Source of the DNA: Metabacillus lacus
GTDB lineage: Bacteria > Bacillota > Bacilli > Bacillales > Bacillaceae
Assembly (NCBI RefSeq): GCF_009674805.1
Contig: NZ_WKKI01000002.1
Coordinates: 1 to 64,000, forward strand
DNA: 64,000 nt
Direction: 5' to 3'
Position numbers and translations under genes: made by a program. Below are positions 27,880 through 35,500 of the stretch, one piece after another. The stretch's first letter is position 1. Each line of letters starts with the position of its first letter. The notes beneath the pieces were generated by a model, which saw only the letters and a program-made list of their open reading frames with translations, made no database searches and was not told where the DNA came from.

Positions 27880-29223
27880 CTATTTCACTAGTGATTTTTG
27901 CTGTAAATAAGAAGTTGTATAGCTGCCTGACAAATATTGCTCTTCCCCCAGAAGGTGCAGGAACAAGGGCAGATTTGTTTTAATTCCTTCCACTTTAACC
28001 TGCTCCAGCAGCTGACGCGCTTTTTTCAAGGTGTGATCCCGGCTTTCTCCATGGACAATAACCTTGGCTATCATGGGATCGTAAAACGGAGAAACTGTAT
28101 TTCCCTGCTGATAGGCAGCATCAACCAGGAAGCCCTCTTTGCTTTCAGGATATGTAAACACTTCAACTTTCCCCGGAGAAGGAAGAAATTTGACCGGATC
28201 TTCAGCATAAAGCCTGAATTCAACAGCAAAGCCCCTCTGTTGAATATCCTCTTGTCCCAGCGGCAGCATCTCGCCCCTTGCGACAAGTATCTGCCATTTC
28301 ACAAGATCCAGATTTGTAACCATTTCAGTTACTCTATGTTCCACCTGCAGCCTTGTGTTCATTTCAAGAAAATAAAACTGCTGCTGTTCATCGACGATAA
28401 ACTCAATGGTTCCTGCATTTTCATAAGATACATGCTTTGCAGCGTTAACAGCGGCCTTAAACATGTTTTCTCTCGCTTCAGCTGACAGAAAAGGTGACGG
28501 AGATTCTTCAACCACTTTTTGATTGCGCCTTTGAATCGAACAGTCGCGATCAAACAAATGCAGAATATTGCCGTGTGAATCCCCAAATATTTGAACTTCT
28601 ATGTGGCGCGCATTTTCAATGTATTTCTCTATAAAAACTTCATCATTTCCAAAGTAGCTTTTTGCCCTGGTACGGGTAGATTGATATGCTTTTACAAGCG
28701 ATTTTTCATCCGCGCATAGCTGCATACCGATGCCGCCGCCCCCCCCGCTCGCTTTCAGCATAACAGGATAACCGATCTTACCGGCTGTTTCGCACGCTTC
28801 TTCAACTGTTGAAACGCCTGTCTCGCTTCCGGGAACCACTGGCACTCCCGCTTCTTTCATAGAATTACGGGCCGCGACTTTATCACCCATAAGAGACAGC
28901 AGATTAGATTTAGGACCTATAAATACAATTCCTTTCTTCTCGGCGCCCTCAGCAAATGCTGCATTTTCTGAAAGAAAGCCGTACCCCGGGTGAATAGCGT
29001 CTGCACCCTCTCTTTCAGCTAGAGCTAAAATTTCATCTGCAAGCAAATATGATTTAAGAACAGGCGGCTCACCAATTCGGAAAGCATAATCAGCTTCGCT
29101 CACATAAGGCAGCTCTTTATCAGCATCTGAGTATATTGCGATGGTTTCGATTCCAAGCTCCCTGCATGTTTTTATAATCCGGGATGCAATTTCTCCCCTG
29201 TTTGCAATCAGTATTTTCTTCAA
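27880..29223 (-). CDS. Biotin carboxylase subunit (YngH/AccC2-like)
   Basis: Best start is a TTG at 29223 with GGGAGG 7 nt upstream, giving (M)KKILIANRGE and 447 aa. The ATG two codons before it directly abuts the ribosome site. Biotin carboxylase N domain (IHPGYGFLSENA), ATP-grasp with KASGGGGGIGMQ, and the catalytic region EMNTRLQVEHRVTE. C-terminal domain contains FAVEFRLYAEDP. It carboxylates the 71-aa carrier using ATP and bicarbonate. First gene of the cassette, with a cre-like site about 80 bp upstream. Confidence 0.92.
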   Translation of the reverse strand: MKKILIANRGEIASRIIKTCRELGIETIAIYSDADKELPYVSEADYAFRIGEPPVLKSYLLADEILALAEREGADAIHPGYGFLSENAAFAEGAEKKGIVFIGPKSNLLSLMGDKVAARNSMKEAGVPVVPGSETGVSTVEEACETAGKIGYPVMLKASGGGGGIGMQLCADEKSLVKAYQSTRTRAKSYFGNDEVFIEKYIENARHIEVQIFGDSHGNILHLFDRDCSIQRRNQKVVEESPSPFLSAEARENMFKAAVNAAKHVSYENAGTIEFIVDEQQQFYFLEMNTRLQVEHRVTEMVTNLDLVKWQILVARGEMLPLGQEDIQQRGFAVEFRLYAEDPVKFLPSPGKVEVFTYPESKEGFLVDAAYQQGNTVSPFYDPMIAKVIVHGESRDHTLKKARQLLEQVKVEGIKTNLPLFLHLLGEEQYLSGSYTTSYLQQKSLVK

Positions 29224-29302
29224 AAACATCCCTCCCCATCTTATGAAAATCCCTTTGCAATACAATAATTTCTACAATATTTTTCAATATCCTTCTTTAT
29301 TT

Positions 29303-29317
29303 TTGAAAGCGTTTCCC
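29303..29317. promoter_or_regulatory. cre-like operator upstream of the carboxylase cassette
   Basis: TTGAAAGCGTTTCCC matches WTGNAANCGNWNNCW at all but the last position. It suggests CcpA repression, as for other acyl-CoA catabolic operons of Bacillus. It lies between the divergent carboxylase cassette and ylbP, nearer the former. Confidence 0.5.
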
Positions 29318-29383
29318 AAAAGGTGATTTTTTGATAAAATATATTTATATAAAATACTCAGTTTTTTAAATATTATTAAGATT

Positions 29384-29413
29384 TTGTCATTACAGTCATT
29401 CATTTAGTATAAT
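29384..29413 (+). promoter_or_regulatory. Sigma-A promoter of ylbP
   Basis: TTGTCA (29384-29389), 18-bp spacer, TATAAT (29408-29413), about 58 bp before the ylbP start. Confidence 0.75.
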
Positions 29414-29471
29414 GAAGGCAGCACGCTCCATATAGAAAGAGCGGCAAGATGGCATGAGAGGGGATAGCTGG

Positions 29472-29942
29472 ATGCATCAGGTACAAAAATTGCTGATCAA
29501 CTATAAAACGCTGGAAGAATTTAAGAAATTCAAGGAGTATGGACTGCAGGAACTGTCCATGCTTGAAGATCTTCAGGATAATATGATTGAAAATGACAGT
29601 GTTTCACCTTTTTACGGAATCTATTACGGAGATAAGCTTGTCGCCCGTATGAGCCTTTATACGGTTTCTAAGGCAGAGGACCGGTATTTTTCTCCCCCGC
29701 AGGACTATCTTGAGCTGTGGAAGCTTGAAGTACTGCCGGGCTATCAGCGCCTGGGGTTTGGACAGTCGCTGGTAGAATACGCGAAATCTTATGGACTTCC
29801 TATTAAAACAAATCCAAGAGTAAAATCCGCAGATTTCTGGTCAAAAATGCAATTTACAACTGTAAAATATGACATGGACCGTGACAAAGGAGAAAACCCG
29901 CTGATCTGGCATCCGTCAGGTTTTCTAGAAAAAGCTGAGTAA
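29472..29942 (+). CDS. ylbP: YlbP-type GNAT N-acetyltransferase
   Basis: The ATG at 29472 (MHQVQKLLINYKTLEEF) has GAGAGGGG about 8 nt upstream, giving 156 aa; an upstream in-frame ATG has no site. GNAT fold, with beta-4/5 ELWKLEVLPGYQRLGFGQSL containing the acetyl-CoA pyrophosphate loop (Q-R-x-G-x-G variant). Acceptor unknown. It is the only rightward gene in region 2 and converges on rsfA, as ylbP does in B. subtilis. Confidence 0.88.
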   Translation: MHQVQKLLINYKTLEEFKKFKEYGLQELSMLEDLQDNMIENDSVSPFYGIYYGDKLVARMSLYTVSKAEDRYFSPPQDYLELWKLEVLPGYQRLGFGQSLVEYAKSYGLPIKTNPRVKSADFWSKMQFTTVKYDMDRDKGENPLIWHPSGFLEKAE

Positions 29943-29965
29943 AGGTTGGTTCATACATTCTGTGC

Positions 29966-30006
29966 AAAAAAGTAAAGGACTGCATGTTTGCAGTCCTTTA
30001 CTTTTG
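29966..30006. terminator. Bidirectional terminator between ylbP and rsfA
   Basis: A 13-bp perfect stem GTAAAGGACTGCA / TGCAGTCCTTTAC (29972-30001) with a TGTT loop, an A-run on its left and TTTT on its right. It serves both convergent genes and overlaps the rsfA stop codon. Confidence 0.88.
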
Positions 30007-30621
30007 AACACTTTCTAAATTGCTGCTGCGATCAAGCTGGAATTTGACCTTCCTGCTTCTTTCATCCTCCTGCAGTACAACCATTTTTCTTGCCCTTTCC
30101 ATTATTTCAATCAGGGCTTTATAATCCTGCTCTATTCCCTGCAGACTGTTCAGCAGCGTTTGTCTCTCCTGCTCAAGTCTTGAAATTTCTTTTTCAAGCG
30201 CACGGCATTTCTCCTTCAGTGCTTCATTTTCTCCCCTTAAATCTGTAAAACTTAACGCAGATTCATACCTTTTTAGGGATGCAATGATGTCTTCCATTGA
30301 CAGCTGCTCAAGAGTTTTCCTTTCATGTACAACAGCTTGCACATCTCCTTGGAGCTGTTCAGAAGCACTGGCAGGTTCATGAGGCCCTGATTTTCTCAGC
30401 TCTTTTCTTTGTTTCTTGGCAACCTCTATTCCGGTTTTATATTGCTTCCGGACAAAGGAGTTCCAGCGAAACCCGCAGGCTGCTGCAGTCCTTGTCAGTT
30501 TTCTGCCAACTTCCTCAAACGCAGCCAGCTGGGTACCGCCATCCCTTATGTGCCGAAGCACCACTTCTGCCAGCAGCAGATCCTCATCTTGTGACCAAGC
30601 ATCCTGCCTTGTTGTTGTCAT
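29998..30621 (-). CDS. rsfA: RsfA, prespore-specific transcription regulator
   Basis: The third of three tandem ATGs (30621) lies 7 nt after GGAGG and gives 207 aa. N-terminal Myb-like domain (about 5-60) with [20 protein letters not shown] and [11 protein letters not shown], a charged linker, and a C-terminal coiled coil (about 115-175). In B. subtilis RsfA (YlbO) is made in the forespore under sigma-F and modulates forespore genes. It is in the same position next to ylbP. No clear sigma-F promoter was picked out. Confidence 0.92.
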   Translation of the reverse strand: MTTTRQDAWSQDEDLLLAEVVLRHIRDGGTQLAAFEEVGRKLTRTAAACGFRWNSFVRKQYKTGIEVAKKQRKELRKSGPHEPASASEQLQGDVQAVVHERKTLEQLSMEDIIASLKRYESALSFTDLRGENEALKEKCRALEKEISRLEQERQTLLNSLQGIEQDYKALIEIMERARKMVVLQEDERSRKVKFQLDRSSNLESVQK

Positions 30622-30734
30622 CATCATCCCTCCAATATCCATATCGTAAAAGTAACTGTGATATATACATATGCGGATAATAGAGTAGATAGACTAATCT
30701 TTATTGCAGCAGAGCGCTTGTGTTCAAGACAGGG

Positions 30735-31499
30735 TCATTTACGCCGGGAAAATTTCTCTACTGCATCGGTATGTTCTTTGCTTTCCCACAGTCTGGAACA
30801 CGAAAGAATTTCCTGTTCCATCCGGCTCCATAAGTCGGAATTGCTCCATCTTTCAGTTGCAATCCGCTTATATGCTCCGGCGACAATGCTGCTTGTGTTT
30901 AGAAGATTATGTATATATCTTTGTGCTTCCCCCTGAAAATCCTTCTCGGGGAGAATTTCGGAAAAAAAACCGGCGTTTTTTGCTTCTAGTGTTGTATACT
31001 TCTTCGAAGACAGAAGAAATTCAATCGCCCTATGATGAGGAAGCTTTTCAAATAAAAGTGTACCTCCTCCCCAGCCGGTTGTTATGCCAAGCTGACCCTG
31101 GATAAATCCAGCAAAAGCACCTTCTTTTCCTATTCTTATATCACATGCAGCCGCAATTTCACACCCTCCTCCAACCGCAGTTCCGTTCAATACCGCAAAT
31201 GTAGGAAGGGAAAGCATATTCAGTTCATACAATATTTTCCCCATTCTTGACAGCATTTCATATGCTTCCGGCTGAGTGGTAATACTGTGAAACGCAGAAA
31301 GATCTCCTCCTGAACAGAACGTTCTATCCCCGCTCCCCGTCACAATCACGGCTCTGAGATCTTTCATTGCTTGTATGCGGCTGATCGCTTTCTCCAGTTG
31401 ATCCATTACCTCAAAATCAATTGCATGATGAACTTCAGGCCTGTTCAGCTTGATCTCGAAAATTCCTTCTTCCTTAAGTCCAGCAATGACTTTTACCAT
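30735..31499 (-). CDS. Enoyl-CoA hydratase/isomerase family protein
   Basis: The ATG at 31499 (MVKVIAGL) is 9 nt after GGGG and gives 254 aa; two closer ATGs are possible. Crotonase fold: oxyanion-hole motif FCSGGDLSAFH (about 61-71) and GTAVGGGCEIAAACDIRIG (about 105-123). The Glu of GQLGITTGWGG-type loops varies, so hydratase versus isomerase activity is open. It lies between rpmF and rsfA, is not part of B. subtilis ylb synteny, and may work with the nearby carboxylase cassette. A TATAAT at 31528-31523 is a possible -10. Confidence 0.85.
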   Translation of the reverse strand: MVKVIAGLKEEGIFEIKLNRPEVHHAIDFEVMDQLEKAISRIQAMKDLRAVIVTGSGDRTFCSGGDLSAFHSITTQPEAYEMLSRMGKILYELNMLSLPTFAVLNGTAVGGGCEIAAACDIRIGKEGAFAGFIQGQLGITTGWGGGTLLFEKLPHHRAIEFLLSSKKYTTLEAKNAGFFSEILPEKDFQGEAQRYIHNLLNTSSIVAGAYKRIATERWSNSDLWSRMEQEILSCSRLWESKEHTDAVEKFSRRK

Positions 31500-31637
31500 C
31501 TTCATCATCCCCTTTATTTTTTATTATACATGTCTCTCATTTCTGATGCTGAATTCCTTCATGAAAGAATTTAAAAAAGGAATCAGGAGAGAACTTTGCT
31601 TTACAATAAACAGCAGGCTTCAGAAAAACAGCAGCAC

Positions 31638-31665
31638 AAAAAAAGCACCTGACAGAGTCAGATGC
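31638..31665 (-). terminator. Terminator after rpmF
   Basis: GCACCTGAC / GTCAGATGC (31645-31665, one mismatch) with an AGA loop, followed on the minus strand by at least seven T. Confidence 0.85.
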
Positions 31666-31678
31666 TTTCTTCGCAGTA

Positions 31679-31855
31679 TTAGTCGTTGCTTGCAACTTCT
31701 TTACCTTTGTATGATCCGCATGCTTTACATACACGGTGTGAAAGTTTCATTTCACCACAGTTTGGGCATTCTACCATACCAGGCACTGATAATTTAAAAT
31801 GAGTACGACGCAGTCTTTTTCTTGTTTTAGAAGTTCTTCTAAAAGGTACAGCCAT
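31679..31855 (-). CDS. rpmF: Ribosomal protein bL32
   Basis: 58 aa: basic N-terminus [20 protein letters not shown] and a zinc ribbon with Cys30, Cys33, Cys43 and Cys46 (CPNC, CKAC), so this is the zinc-binding form. 50S subunit protein near the peptidyl transferase centre. A strong AAGGAGGTG site precedes the ATG. It is co-transcribed with ylbN, 57 bp upstream, as in most Firmicutes, and ends at its own terminator. Confidence 0.97.
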   Translation of the reverse strand: MAVPFRRTSKTRKRLRRTHFKLSVPGMVECPNCGEMKLSHRVCKACGSYKGKEVASND

Positions 31856-31912
31856 TTATTCCCACCTCCTTACAGAGTATCACTATATCTTTGTTAAGTA
31901 CGAAGCTGAAAG

Positions 31913-32437
31913 CTATTTGCTTTCATCATCTTTATCGAAGAATTGCGCCAAACCAGCAAGCCTCGGATCAATTTTGTTCCGGTTTTCCTCTTCGGAAACC
32001 AGCTTCCAATCTTTCCCCTCCTGAGGTGCGGCTCCTTCTTGATCAACAGATTCACTAAAAACCTGTATTGGAATTTCAAGGAGTACAGCTTCTTCAAGTA
32101 CTGGTGTTAAATCTACTGTATCGCCGTTCACCAGGTGAACTTCCTCTTCATCCATTTCATAATCTGAAGGTTTCAATAAAAATGTTTCTGTCGTTTGAAC
32201 ATTGAACGGATAAGGTACATCCACTAACGTTCTGGAGCAAGGCAGAACCATTGTTCCCTGAATTTTAAGATGAAAAGTTACTCTTGTCGAACCTACGTCC
32301 GCTCTGCCGGTAACACGTACAGGAGAAATATCCCGAAGCTCGGCATGCTTCTGTACCAATCCGGAAAGATCAGCTGTTTCATCCAATTCAAATCCCTTGC
32401 CAATAAACTGTTTTAGTTGACTAACTGTCCAATTCAA
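31913..32437 (-). CDS. ylbN: YlbN, YceD/DUF177 family protein
   Basis: Starts with TTG (32437) 7 nt after GAGGTG, giving 174 aa and (M)NWTVSQLKQF. DUF177 core includes VTFHLKIQGTMVLPCSRTLVDV-like strands and DLTPVLEEAVLLEIPIQ. YceD-family proteins have been linked to 23S rRNA metabolism and are almost always encoded next to rpmF. The last bacterial housekeeping gene before the prophage. Confidence 0.93.
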   Translation of the reverse strand: MNWTVSQLKQFIGKGFELDETADLSGLVQKHAELRDISPVRVTGRADVGSTRVTFHLKIQGTMVLPCSRTLVDVPYPFNVQTTETFLLKPSDYEMDEEEVHLVNGDTVDLTPVLEEAVLLEIPIQVFSESVDQEGAAPQEGKDWKLVSEEENRNKIDPRLAGLAQFFDKDDESK

Positions 32438-32465
32438 TTCCTATCACCTCAAGGCAACAAAGGTA

Positions 32466-32494
32466 ATTATAGCTTTCACAATAGTATTTGTCAA
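32466..32494 (-). promoter_or_regulatory. Near-perfect sigma-A promoter of ylbN-rpmF
   Basis: TTGACA (32494-32489), 17-bp spacer, TATAAT (32471-32466) on the minus strand. All twelve hexamer positions match consensus, consistent with high ribosomal-protein expression. It remains intact next to the prophage edge. Confidence 0.92.
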
Positions 32495-32732
32495 TATTTT
32501 TTCTTTACACCCTCAATAGTGCATTGGATGCTATGTTTTGATATATCAACACATTATTGTGTTTTCCTTTTAACTATTATGTCCTATATTGCATAGTTTG
32601 AAAAGAGTGTGTGGACAAATTTGTGGTCAGTGTGGTCATATGTTATAATCATTTTATAAGTAGTACTGGCGGGTACTCTATGCATAAGTTCTTATTTAGT
32701 AACTTTCCTGGGGGGAGGTTATTTTTTTGCTC

Positions 32733-33116
32733 TTAAAACGTCTTTGCAACTTCCACTAACATTTTCATCCCAAGCGGAACCATTTGCACAATGATATAGC
32801 CCATCCCGGCATTAGTGATTAAAGCTAAACCCTTTTCTTTATTGCCGATCATCCACACTATCCCTCCACACATCATTACAATTAAGCCAATCGGATATGA
32901 TATACCTAAAACAAGATCAACAATTGGATCAAAAGCAGTAACAGTTCTTTCTGTGATAACTCCAGTTAATGCACCCGCAGCTGCAGGCTTAGAAAGTAAC
33001 AGCGGATAAAGTGATATGCTGGCCATTGCAGAAAGAGCTGCTTTTTCTTTCTTTTTAAGCTTCCATTCTCCGGACATAAACTCTTTAACAGTACCTACAG
33101 TTTGAATTTTCGCCAT
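32733..33116 (-). CDS. Small membrane protein at the prophage edge, pilin-like topology
   Basis: 127 aa, not assigned to a family. A basic N-terminal region (WKLKKKEKAALSAM) is followed by hydrophobic stretches at about 28-50, 67-90 and 97-120. The spacing (long N-terminus, paired helices) recalls VirB2/TrbC-like pilins and small ICE membrane proteins, but no diagnostic motif is visible. It follows the replication-relaxation gene by 12 bp and is presumably co-transcribed with it and the FtsK-like gene. A plasmid or conjugation-type role is inference from context. Confidence 0.7.
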   Translation of the reverse strand: MAKIQTVGTVKEFMSGEWKLKKKEKAALSAMASISLYPLLLSKPAAAGALTGVITERTVTAFDPIVDLVLGISYPIGLIVMMCGGIVWMIGNKEKGLALITNAGMGYIIVQMVPLGMKMLVEVAKTF

Positions 33117-33128
33117 TATAAACTCCCC

Positions 33129-33719
33129 TTAATTGAACTCAGCTGCTGTGAAAACATGAGAATGCATTCCGGCAGAAAGTTCTTTGATTTTTTTTCTTCG
33201 ATATTCGGTCATCGTGATCCAGATAAAACGCGGGCTGCTTTTGAAAACTCCGAGCTCCAATAGTTTTGTGTACTTTTCCAGCTTCTTTGCGTTCTTAGCC
33301 ATAGTTTGTGTATGGTCTACTTCCACAATGTTTAGTGTACCTTCCTCGTCATAAAAAATGGCATCAGCTACGACAGACACTTGTTTATTCACCTTCAATC
33401 TTGTTTCTGATTTCCAGGTTTCAGGCTGCCCAAAAGCGATATACAAAGAATTCCGCATTATAAAATGCCTGGCTTGCAGTGTTTTAGCTCTCGGCTTGCC
33501 GCCCACAATAGACCTGCCTGCAGCATTTAAGTAATAAACGTTTTCTCCATCCCTAAAGCATTCAACATAAGGAGATAGTTCCTTGAGAACCTTCTGAGCG
33601 TTGCGCTCACCTCCAAGATTGTGGAGGACCTGCAACTGGGACCTTGTTAAGTAATCAAGCTTCTTCAATGATAAGAGTATGTTTGTGTTCCTTTCTGTTT
33701 TCAGAATGGCTTTTCGCAT
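33129..33719 (-). CDS. Replication-relaxation family protein
   Basis: 196 aa. N-terminal winged-helix (NILLSLKKLDYLTRSQLQVLHNLG, about 14-37 region) and a C-terminal nuclease-like fold with VVADAIFYDEEGTLNIVEVDHTQ (about 117-139). This arrangement fits the Replic_Relax family (Pfam PF13814) of plasmids, ICEs and some Bacillus phages. Its biochemical role is unresolved. The start at 33719 (AAGGAAG upstream) overlaps the end of the FtsK-like gene by 65 nt, an unusually long overlap. A later start would remove part of the winged helix. Confidence 0.75.
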   Translation of the reverse strand: MRKAILKTERNTNILLSLKKLDYLTRSQLQVLHNLGGERNAQKVLKELSPYVECFRDGENVYYLNAAGRSIVGGKPRAKTLQARHFIMRNSLYIAFGQPETWKSETRLKVNKQVSVVADAIFYDEEGTLNIVEVDHTQTMAKNAKKLEKYTKLLELGVFKSSPRFIWITMTEYRRKKIKELSAGMHSHVFTAAEFN

Positions 33720-34935
33720 CCGGATCTTCCTTTCTAGGACGTATATTAATCAAAGGAGCAATAGTGTTCCGAATTTCTTCTTCAGGTATAAAGGCTGATT
33801 GTATAACATGCCTTGTATCTGTCTGATAGATTGCCCGGCCCTTTACCCGCGGCAATGCCTCTGCTCCCTCTTCATCCAGAACCACCCTAGAAGCCACAGC
33901 ATTTCGCACCCTGAAGCAAAGCTTCGCATCGCTGTTTTGCTTGCACTGTCTCGGTATAACGTCTCCTGTGGGGTACTGAGTGGCTAGAATCTGCCTGAAA
34001 CCAAGTCCGGCTCCCAGCCTTGCAATTTTACTCATATACATTTGGCATGCTTCCTTGAGCTTTCTTTCATCTTTAGTGACGGCTTCAGCAGGATTCAACT
34101 CCCCAACTTCATCTATGATGATGAAATGCCGTTGGTTTATGCCGGCATCTTGGACCTTTTTCTTGCCCATTCTCCGGAGGTGTTGCTGCATGTTCTTCAT
34201 ATCAATGTAAGCATTCTCCAAAGCTTCCAGGGCTTCCTCTGGCTCGTAGGCTACTCTTTTAACTTGTTTCACACCGTCATAGTCCGAGAACTCCACGCCG
34301 CCTTTCAGATCAATTAAGGTGAACGTGACATCATCCAGCTGATTTTTAAGCAAGGTTACTATCAATGAATTTAAGTAGTTAGATTTTCCGTACCGGGTGC
34401 CGCCGCCCACAACCATGTGTGGAATTTCTTCAAAATCATGCTTTATTAAATGATTACTTCGATCTAACCCCACTGGCACTTTCCACCCCTTAACTCGAAT
34501 CAGTAAGTCTTGATCATATAGTACGTTCGTTTTCATCTTTTCATTGAAAACCTTAATCTTTAAAAAACCATCCCAACTCAGTTCAACTTCTTTGTATTTT
34601 TCTTTTTTGTCCTTCAGGAGCTGCTTTATCTGCTTGATAATATCCGGCCTGATTCTGAGTTCACTTAAATCTGACCATTGCAAGATCAAATCCTTTGCAT
34701 TCAGTCCGTCTTGGAGAGTATGCAACTTGTTCTGAAAATCCTTAAAAGAGAGCCCTAACGGAATTCGGTAAACATACTCCATGCCCCACTCTTTTTTTGT
34801 TCTTCTTTTCAACTGAATTGTTTCTCCATGCTTGTTTGTAAGACCGGCATTAGCACAAATGGTCTGAATCTTTTCAGCATCATTTCCTGATCCTTTTGCT
34901 TTTATTTGTGCAGCTAAAATTATTCCACCCATCAT
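33655..34935 (-). CDS. FtsK/SpoIIIE-type DNA translocase (TcpA-like)
   Basis: 426 aa from the ATG at 34935 (GAGGTGG about 11 nt upstream; a GTG one codon earlier has 8 nt). The frame is open to a TTG at 34992 without a ribosome site. Walker A GGGTRYGKS (177-185), Walker B IIIDE (272-276), and the FtsK-like ATQYPTGDVIP loop. A short hydrophobic N-terminus, with no four-helix FtsK membrane domain or gamma domain. Such short translocases drive plasmid or ICE transfer and are also found after the lysin in Bacillus Wbeta-like phages. Role in this prophage unknown. Confidence 0.87.
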   Translation of the reverse strand: MMGGIILAAQIKAKGSGNDAEKIQTICANAGLTNKHGETIQLKRRTKKEWGMEYVYRIPLGLSFKDFQNKLHTLQDGLNAKDLILQWSDLSELRIRPDIIKQIKQLLKDKKEKYKEVELSWDGFLKIKVFNEKMKTNVLYDQDLLIRVKGWKVPVGLDRSNHLIKHDFEEIPHMVVGGGTRYGKSNYLNSLIVTLLKNQLDDVTFTLIDLKGGVEFSDYDGVKQVKRVAYEPEEALEALENAYIDMKNMQQHLRRMGKKKVQDAGINQRHFIIIDEVGELNPAEAVTKDERKLKEACQMYMSKIARLGAGLGFRQILATQYPTGDVIPRQCKQNSDAKLCFRVRNAVASRVVLDEEGAEALPRVKGRAIYQTDTRHVIQSAFIPEEEIRNTIAPLINIRPRKEDPDAKSHSENRKEHKHTLIIEEA

Positions 34936-35010
34936 CACTGAACTCACCACCTCGAAAATCAAAGGCCCCACCACCTTTCTTTTAATATCCAATAGGATAG
35001 TTTCAAGTTA

Positions 35011-35168
35011 AACGAATAATTGTGGACGAATAGTAACCTGTAATTTATAAGAGTTTCTTAATTCGTTAATGAATTCGCCATACGAATTTTAAAAAGAATG
35101 TCTGAACGAAACGGAAAGACTAGAAACCACTTTCAACTTTGTTTGATTTTCCGAACTACCAACCGAAT
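35011..35168. promoter_or_regulatory. Cluster of CGAAT motifs in the divergent intergenic region
   Basis: The 292 bp between the FtsK-like gene and the Cro-like gene are AT-rich and carry CGAAT or ATTCG at 35013-35017, 35027-35031, 35061-35064, 35073-35077, 35083-35087 and 35163-35168. An AACGAA lies at 35105-35110. Some are arranged as inverted pairs (ATTCGTTAATGAATTCG). They look like an operator set for the neighbouring regulator or iterons of a replication origin. No gene is seen here. Confidence 0.5.
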
Positions 35169-35284
35169 TTACATCCGCAATTAACTTTATGGGCAAATGT
35201 CATTTATAATGCCTGTACTAATAAATATAATTTACGAAAAGGATAATTTTAATTTCTGTAGAATATATATAGCGGTGATGTAGA

Positions 35285-35500
35285 ATGAAATTAAAAAGCA
35301 ACATCGGAAGGTTAATCAAAGAAAGTGGCCTAAGGGATGAAATTTTCAGGGAAAGCTTGAACGTTAAGCAGCACCAATTAAGGAAAATCAAACTAGGTGA
35401 GAGTTTTCCCACAGTCCCTAAACTGTTTTTACTGGCCAAGATTTTGAACTGCAGTGTAGATCAGCTTTATGATGTAATTAAAGAGGGGGAAATCGAATGA
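35285..35500 (+). CDS. Cro/CI-type helix-turn-helix regulator
   Basis: 71 aa with an XRE-like HTH across about 8-62 (IGRLIKESGLRDEIFRESLN; VPKLFLLAKILNCSVDQLYDV). GGTGATGTAG precedes the ATG. It is divergent from the FtsK-like operon across the CGAAT-rich region, and its stop overlaps the lipoprotein start by 4 nt. Probably controls the divergent promoters, and could be the prophage repressor, although the main lysogeny genes may lie outside the window. Confidence 0.8.
   Translation: MKLKSNIGRLIKESGLRDEIFRESLNVKQHQLRKIKLGESFPTVPKLFLLAKILNCSVDQLYDVIKEGEIE

Noticed and set aside
29224-29471. Riboswitch upstream of the carboxylase cassette
   Set aside because: The region is AT-rich with no stable conserved folding; only a cre-like site and the ylbP promoter are visible.
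32495-32732. attL within the gene-free left flank
   Set aside because: Short palindromes (TGATATATCA, CACATTATTGTG) are present, but without the right end no core repeat can be identified.
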